Assembly (NCBI GenBank): GCA_964650405.1
Contig: CAZYTO010000315.1
Span: 1 to 6,011, forward strand
Direction: 5' to 3'
From: CAZYTO01 sp964650405
Lineage (GTDB): Bacteria; Acidobacteriota; Thermoanaerobaculia; Gp7-AA8
DNA length: 6,011 nucleotides
Numbering within the stretch: the first letter of the stretch is position 1; every line of letters starts with the position of its first letter. Of the stretch, positions 1-3,375 are shown piece after piece. Both the position numbers and the translations under genes were made by a program. Below the pieces are notes generated by a model. The model made no database searches. It saw nothing but the letters and a program-made list of their open reading frames with translations, and was not told where the DNA came from.

Positions 1-207
1 CGGCGGTGCACCATCCTGCACAGCCTCCCCTTTTCCAACCGGCAGTTCGGATGGATGCTCAAATGGCGAGACTGACGGCGCCACCACGGCGACAACGCGC
101 GCTCCCGCAACCGGCACACCGTCGGCCGTCACCACCGTCCCTCGAAGCGCCGCGGAAAGCGGCAGGACGAGAAAGACGACGATGGCGGCGGGCAGGGCGC
201 GCTTCAT
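1..207 (-). CDS. Exported protein with carboxypeptidase-regulatory-like N-terminal domain (partial, 5' end only)
   Basis: The first 69 codons of a minus-strand gene whose remainder lies beyond the left edge. The start read here is ATG at 207-205 (MKRALPAAIVVFLVLPLSA); an adjacent in-frame ATG at 210-208 would add one Met. Residues 2-19 form a classical signal peptide: two basic residues, a hydrophobic core, then LSA-A for signal peptidase I. The mature chain opens with LRGTVVTADGVPVAGARV (about residues 21-38), which fits the GxVxDxxGxPvaGAxV pattern of carboxypeptidase-regulatory-like or related Ig-like beta-sandwich domains. These are common at the N-termini of exported bacterial proteins, including outer-membrane receptors, proteases and prolyl oligopeptidase-like enzymes. 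No catalytic part is in view, so the function is unknown. It follows the M14-type deacylase gene by about 98 bp on the same strand and may be co-transcribed. The Shine-Dalgarno is weak (GGGAG some way upstream). A rival minus frame starting at 214 gives Arg-rich shadow sequence. Confidence 0.7.
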   Translation of the reverse strand, partial: MKRALPAAIVVFLVLPLSAALRGTVVTADGVPVAGARVVAVVAPSVSPFEHPSELPVGKGEAVQDGAPP

Positions 208-305
208 CATTCATAGGAGGATAGCTCCCGACGGCTACTCGCGCTGTGACCACACGCGCACGGGCTTGAACCGATCGTCGGAAGGGGTACGTTGTCGCGA
301 ACGGC

Positions 306-1364
306 TTACTTCGGCGCCTGCGTCGCAATCACCCCGATGTTCGCGATCGTCTCCCCCTTCGTCAACGACGGCACCGCGCGGATGTAGGTCACCACGCCGG
401 CGGCCGGGGCGCGCGCGTCGAGAATCAACTTCCCGACGTAGTCGGTCACGTAGCCCAGGCGCATCCCCTGCGCGACGACCGTGCCGCGTTTGACAAGCGG
501 GTAGAAGATGCCGTTCTGGTCGCTGGTGACGTTCTCGATCTTCTCGAGCCAGACCGGATTCTCCACGAGCGTGGCCGTCCCGGGAAGCATCTTGAGAAGA
601 CGCATGACGTTGAAACATCCCTGGGTCAGGGCCTCGACATCATCCGTCTCCACCGTTCCCGCATACCCGGCCTCGGCGGCGAACGAGGCCTTTCCACGCA
701 TCGAGGCCGTGTTTTCGAGATAGCGCGTCGCCGCGAGATCCTTCGGCCGGTCGGCGGCGATGATGATGTGATCGAGTCCGAAGGCCAGGACCATCTGCTT
801 CGAGAACGCGTCCTGCTGCGCATTGCCGGTGACCGTCCAGTAGCTGTAAGGACGCAGGCTCTCGTCGAGGTCACCGCCATGGAGGTCGATGAGATGGTCG
901 CACCGGTCCACGACCTGCTTCGTGATGAGATACGACGCCCGCTCGGTCTGCGTGCCGTCCATCTTTCCCGGATAGAAACGGTTCATGCTCTTGTTGTCGA
1001 CCGGGTTGACATGGGCGACCTTCTGCTCGAACGAGCGGATGTTGACCAGCGGGATGATGATGACCGTCCCGGACAGCGCCGCGGGATCGAGCCGCTCGAT
1101 CACTTTCTCCAGCGAAATGATCGAGGCGTACTCCGTCCCGTGGAGACCGGACACCAGCGCCAGAACCGGCCCGGGACGCGCGCCCTGAGCGACGACCACC
1201 GGAATGCTCAGCGCCGCGTCCACCCCCGCCGGTACCTCGATGGTCCCGGCCGCCTTCTGGCCGCGCCCCGCGGTGGCCGTCCCGACGGTAAAGGTCTCCT
1301 GAGCCTGAGCGATGCAGGAAAACGCGACGACCGAAGCGAGACAGATGATTCGCAGACGCGTCAT
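306..1364 (-). CDS. Secreted succinylglutamate desuccinylase/aspartoacylase-family zinc hydrolase
   Basis: This 352-residue protein belongs to the AstE/AspA branch of the M14 zinc carboxypeptidase-like fold, whose members cleave N-acyl amino acids or related amides. Visible motifs: GLHGTE at 73-78, giving zinc ligands H75 and E78; DLHGG at 160-164, giving the third ligand H162; MNRFYPG at 127-133, like the Asn-Arg substrate-carboxylate motif of the family; and AAEAG at 229-233, where E231 is the expected catalytic base. Residues about 280-345 form a C-terminal all-beta, lipoyl/barrel-like domain. Residues 1-21 (MTRLRIICLASVVAFSCIAQA) are a signal peptide with an AQA cleavage site, so the enzyme should act outside the cytoplasm. 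The ATG at 1364 is chosen because GAGGAG sits six bases upstream and the signal peptide begins there; an in-frame TTG at 1388 would only add eight polar residues. The substrate cannot be read from sequence. The family call is firm, the exact reaction is not. Confidence 0.9.
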   Translation of the reverse strand: MTRLRIICLASVVAFSCIAQAQETFTVGTATAGRGQKAAGTIEVPAGVDAALSIPVVVAQGARPGPVLALVSGLHGTEYASIISLEKVIERLDPAALSGTVIIIPLVNIRSFEQKVAHVNPVDNKSMNRFYPGKMDGTQTERASYLITKQVVDRCDHLIDLHGGDLDESLRPYSYWTVTGNAQQDAFSKQMVLAFGLDHIIIAADRPKDLAATRYLENTASMRGKASFAAEAGYAGTVETDDVEALTQGCFNVMRLLKMLPGTATLVENPVWLEKIENVTSDQNGIFYPLVKRGTVVAQGMRLGYVTDYVGKLILDARAPAAGVVTYIRAVPSLTKGETIANIGVIATQAPK

Positions 1365-1368
1365 ATCG

Positions 1369-1406
1369 GACTCCTCGTGACTCCTCAATGCTCTCTATGC
1401 ATCCTC
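1369..1406 (-). promoter_or_regulatory. Leader with three Shine-Dalgarno-like GAGGA motifs
   Basis: On the minus strand GAGGAGTC occurs at 1376-1369 and again at 1386-1379, with a related GAGGATGC further upstream (1406-1399). The proximal copy is correctly spaced (six bases from GAGGAG) for the ATG at 1364 and is the likely functional ribosome binding site. The distal copies lie within short repeats and may be duplication by-products or standby sites. Confidence 0.55.
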
Positions 1407-1419
1407 GATGCTCTATGCA
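1382..1419. repeat. Imperfect tandem duplication of about 20 bp in the deacylase leader
   Basis: Plus-strand TCCTCAATGCTCTCTATGCA (1382-1401) is followed at once by TCCTCGATGCTCTATGCA (1402-1419). The copies differ by one substitution and a two-base deletion within a CT run. It lies just upstream of the deacylase gene and probably arose by slippage. Confidence 0.75.
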
Positions 1420-1422
1420 AAT

Positions 1423-1428
1423 TGTATA
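1423..1428 (-). promoter_or_regulatory. Possible -10 element for the deacylase gene
   Basis: On the minus strand TATACA (followed by AT) lies about 58 bases upstream of the ATG at 1364, in one of the few AT-rich patches of the window. The expected -35 position (about 1446-1451) reads GCAGTT, a poor match to TTGACA. This is a weak call from position and composition. Confidence 0.2.
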
Positions 1429-1588
1429 GGCCGGTCATCGGGAGGAACTGCTGCGGTGTCGCGGTCCGGCCCGGCATTTCACTCGCAAGCCATCGCAGCA
1501 GTAGTAGTTAAGTGAGCAGGCCAAGATCGTCGGTACTCTCGGAAACCAGAGCATCAGCGCCGTAACCATCTCGTTTGCAATTACTTAG
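1429..1588. other. Apparently non-coding spacer upstream of the deacylase gene
   Basis: I find no gene with a credible start or codon pattern here. Base composition is less GC-rich than the neighbours. The stretch contains a perfect 9-bp inverted repeat, ACTGCTGCG at 1447-1455 and CGCAGCAGT at 1494-1502, separated by 38 bases. In the frame of the downstream remnant (1589-1804), codons 1508-1585 are open between TAG stops at 1505 and 1586 but give no recognisable protein. No tRNA T-loop signature or clear terminator is seen. Confidence 0.5.
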
Positions 1589-1804
1589 TCGTGCGAGTGC
1601 GAGGCCGCGTCCGAAAGTCCCTGGGCGGGACTCCCAACGCAATTAGCCGTCCGGCACCGGCACCTCATCGCCGAGCAGATCGCGCCCTCGCTGCGGCCGT
1701 ACTATCTCGGTGTTCGCGAGCTCTCGCCGAGCGTCACCGCGGACCGGCCGTTGAGCGAGGACGTACGGAAGGTGGCCCAGGCAATCATCACCGCGCGCCT
1801 GTGA
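1589..1804 (+). pseudogene. C-terminal remnant of an unrecognised gene
   Basis: A plus-strand frame is open from just after a TAG (1586-1588) to a TGA at 1802-1804, with no ATG or GTG start in it. Its last 51 codons (1649-1801) end in G or C in 46 cases, about 90%. The minus frame crossing the same bases reaches about 71% (35 of 49 codons). The peptide looks like genuine protein: HLIAEQIAPSLRPYYLGVRE, then a short loop, then LSEDVRKVAQAIITARL, a good amphipathic helix ending at the stop. The part before about 1649 (SCECEAASESPW) does not look coding. The simplest reading is the 3' end of a gene whose front was deleted or frame-damaged. I do not recognise the family. A start beyond the upstream stops is excluded unless there is a frameshift. 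Confidence 0.45.
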
Positions 1805-2098
1805 CGCGGAGCCCGAAACGGAAACCGGCACAGCAGGATGCGTGACCAAGCCCACCCTGACGGCATGCGCGCGTCCTCTGCCCGGCCGAGCGCCGTCACT
1901 GGCGGCGCGGGCGCCGTCACTGTTCGACAGGACGCCGTCACTGGCGGCGCGGGTGCCGTCACTGTTCGGCAGGACGCCGTCACCGGCGGCGCGGACGCCG
2001 TCACTGTTCGACACGAGCAGGCCGATCCCGGCGCCGAGCGCAACGCGGGTCCCGATGATGAATGCGAGCTCTGGTGTGGTCAACAGACGGTCCTTCAT
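1643..2098 (-). CDS. Small membrane-associated hypothetical protein with heptad SDG repeats; 3' part possibly degenerate
   Basis: An open frame of 151 codons. The start is well supported: ATG at 2098 is preceded by GGAGG seven bases upstream and lies 44 bp after the stop of the site-2 protease gene, so the two are probably co-transcribed. Residues 1-30 (starting MKDRLLTTPELAFIIGTRVA) hold a polar head and one hydrophobic segment, about 12-30, that ends GAGIGLLVS. From memory this resembles the start of short (about 60-70 residue) hypothetical membrane proteins; that is an impression, not a search result. Residues 31-72 are six seven-residue units, each with SDG or GDG at the same place, written by the tandem repeat. 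Residues 73-151 are Arg- and Pro-rich, lack any second hydrophobic segment, and cross the antisense remnant at 1589-1804. The tail therefore looks like read-through into unrelated DNA. The true product may be a truncated or altered protein. I assign no function. Confidence 0.5.
   Translation of the reverse strand: MKDRLLTTPELAFIIGTRVALGAGIGLLVSNSDGVRAAGDGVLPNSDGTRAASDGVLSNSDGARAASDGARPGRGRAHAVRVGLVTHPAVPVSVSGSASQARGDDCLGHLPYVLAQRPVRGDARRELANTEIVRPQRGRDLLGDEVPVPDG
1892..2017. repeat. In-frame minisatellite: three 42-bp units, each of two 21-bp half-units
   Basis: Six 21-bp half-units run without gaps: 1892-1912, 1913-1933, 1934-1954, 1955-1975, 1976-1996 and 1997-2017. Each begins GCCGTCACTG or a one-base variant (GCCGTCACCG at 1976). 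The half-units alternate between an ending rich in GCGGCGCGG and one like TTCGACAGGAC, so the higher-order unit is 42 bp and the last half-unit decays in its final bases. Because 21 is a multiple of three, frames stay open on both strands. The minus frame, which has the good start and ribosome binding site, reads NSDGxRAAxDGxLx three times. Confidence 0.92.
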
Positions 2099-2104
2099 GT
2101 TCTG

Positions 2105-2113
2105 ACCTCCACC
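2105..2113 (-). promoter_or_regulatory. Strong Shine-Dalgarno of the small repeat-containing gene
   Basis: The minus strand reads GGTGGAGGT at 2113-2105. The GGAGG core ends seven bases before the ATG at 2098. This fixes the start and is the best evidence that the minus rather than the plus frame is translated across the minisatellite. Confidence 0.75.
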
Positions 2114-2142
2114 TCCCCGTCTTTGCAAGGGGCGTGACGAAG

Positions 2143-3276
2143 TCACTTCCGGTCTTCGAGCTCGACCTTCATGGCGAAGAAGCGCAGCAGGTCCTGCAGG
2201 GTCAGCATTCCCACCAGACGCTCGCCCTCCATGACGAGCAACTGGGACGTACCCGTGCGGTGCATGCGGGCCAGGGCGTCGACGGCATCGGTGTCGGCGG
2301 TAATCGTGTTGTCGGTAGTGCAGTTCGAGGCGATGGCGCCGGCGGACTGCCGGTCCCACTCATCGCGCGGCAGTTGCGATACCTCGGCGATCGACACGCA
2401 GCCCGTGAGCCGGCCGTCGCTGACGACCGGGAACATCCGGTAGTGGTGCTTGTAGAAGTAGTTCTCCACGAGGTCCGCGACCGAGATCTCCCGCGGCACG
2501 GTGATGACGTCGGACTTCATGAAGCGGCGCACGGTCGAGCCGCGCATCGCTTCGCGCAGCACGACCTGCTGGTACGACATGGCCGCGGCATTGCGGAGGA
2601 AGCTGCCGATGAGAAAGGCCCACATGCCGCCGAGGAAGTCGCCCATGATCACGCGGACCACGCCGAAGAAGATCAGGAGCAGACCGAAGCCGGAGCCGAT
2701 CTGCGAGGCGATGCGCGTGGCGGCGCGCACGTCGCCCTTCCGCTTCCACAGGATGGCCCGCAGGACGCGCCCGCCGTCGAGGGGAAAGGCCGGGATGACG
2801 TTGAAGATCAGCAGGACGAGATTGACCATGGCCAGGTAGCTCACGATGGCCGTGGCCGGCACCGGCGCGTGCTGGTTCCGCATCAGCGACGCCAGCGGAT
2901 TGAGGACGAGGATCAGAAACACGGTGGCCAGCGGACCGGCCAGGGCGATGAGCAGCTCGCTCCTGGCTTGCTGCGGCTCCTCTTCCATCTCCGCCACACC
3001 GCCGAAGATGAAGAGCGTGATGCCGTTCATCGGCACGCCGTTCCGCCGGGCCACCACAGCGTGCGACAGCTCGTGAAAGAGCACCGAGGCGAAGAGGCCG
3101 AGCGCACCGATGAAGCCCATCGTCCAGTACAGCGAGGCGGGAAGACCGGGATACTCGTCGGGAAAATAGTTCCCGCCCAGCGACCAGGTGACGAGGGCCA
3201 GCAGGACGATCCAGCTCGCGTCGACGCGAACGGCGATTCCGGCGATGCGAAAGAGCGTAATTCTGGTGCGAAACAT
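2143..3276 (-). CDS. Site-2 protease family (M50) zinc metalloprotease with two CBS domains
   Basis: A 377-residue polytopic intramembrane protease; the family cleaves transmembrane segments of regulators such as anti-sigma factors. The zinc motif HELSH is at 68-72 (ligands H68 and H72, catalytic E69), and the second conserved motif, FPLDGGR at 164-170, supplies the aspartate ligand D167. Hydrophobic segments lie at about 20-33, 50-75, 106-126, 143-163 and 195-230. The start MFRTRITLFRIAGIAVRVDA matches the usual beginning of this M50 subgroup, so the ATG at 3276 is preferred, although its Shine-Dalgarno is poor (TTGAGAC close to the start). After the membrane part come two cytoplasmic CBS repeats, about 250-305 and 312-370, which usually bind adenine nucleotides and could gate activity (family knowledge, not visible here). 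The architecture matches the CBS-containing Rip3-like group, and length is normal. No substrate gene is identifiable nearby; the small membrane-protein gene at 2098 follows it closely. Confidence 0.95.
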   Translation of the reverse strand: MFRTRITLFRIAGIAVRVDASWIVLLALVTWSLGGNYFPDEYPGLPASLYWTMGFIGALGLFASVLFHELSHAVVARRNGVPMNGITLFIFGGVAEMEEEPQQARSELLIALAGPLATVFLILVLNPLASLMRNQHAPVPATAIVSYLAMVNLVLLIFNVIPAFPLDGGRVLRAILWKRKGDVRAATRIASQIGSGFGLLLIFFGVVRVIMGDFLGGMWAFLIGSFLRNAAAMSYQQVVLREAMRGSTVRRFMKSDVITVPREISVADLVENYFYKHHYRMFPVVSDGRLTGCVSIAEVSQLPRDEWDRQSAGAIASNCTTDNTITADTDAVDALARMHRTGTSQLLVMEGERLVGMLTLQDLLRFFAMKVELEDRK

Positions 3277-3375
3277 CGTCTCAACAGCGTGCGCGCAGGA
3301 CGCGCACTCTGGCCGAGGTTACTGCCTTTGCAAGAGCGGTGTCACGTTCCCTTCGCGCTGGTAAGCTCCCCGGGA
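3277..3375. promoter_or_regulatory. Divergent intergenic region with an inverted repeat
   Basis: This 99-bp spacer separates the divergent starts of the protease (minus) and the glycosyltransferase (plus) and should hold both promoters. An inverted repeat, GTGCGCG at 3289-3295 and CGCGCAC at 3301-3307 around CAGGA, extends past one mismatch to 3286-3310 (nine of ten positions paired). It could be an operator or a leader hairpin of the protease mRNA, whose ATG begins ten bases away. No convincing -35/-10 pair was found on either strand. Confidence 0.45.

Noticed and set aside
213..222. Plus-strand AGGAGGAT as a ribosome binding site for a forward gene
   Set aside because: No plus-strand start at proper spacing leads into a credible protein; the surrounding genes are on the minus strand.
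768..1511. Plus-strand frame of 247 codons over the deacylase
   Set aside because: Antisense to the intact zinc hydrolase and composed of Arg/Asp/His-rich shadow sequence with no recognisable motif.
1591..1845. Plus-strand GTG-started frame of 84 codons
   Set aside because: Arg/Pro/Ala-rich sequence in a different frame from the remnant at 1589-1804, with no ribosome binding site and no protein-like pattern.
1892..2017. CRISPR-like array
   Set aside because: The repeats are contiguous tandem units with no unique spacers and lie within an open reading frame.
1838..2137. Plus-strand frames through the minisatellite (AVTGGAGAVTVRQD-type repeats)
   Set aside because: The 21-bp unit keeps every frame open. 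These frames lack a good ribosome binding site, while the minus frame has a strong one and a hydrophobic, protein-like N-terminus.
2134..2146. GTGAC-GAA-GTCAC hairpin at the end of the protease gene as a terminator
   Set aside because: The stem is only five base pairs, overlaps the stop codon, has no U-tract, and a gene with a strong ribosome binding site follows 44 bp later on the same strand.
2121..3340. Shared CTTTGCAAG at about 2121 and 3329 as a common regulatory site
   Set aside because: A nine-base match in two places is expected by chance, and no further symmetry or third copy supports it.
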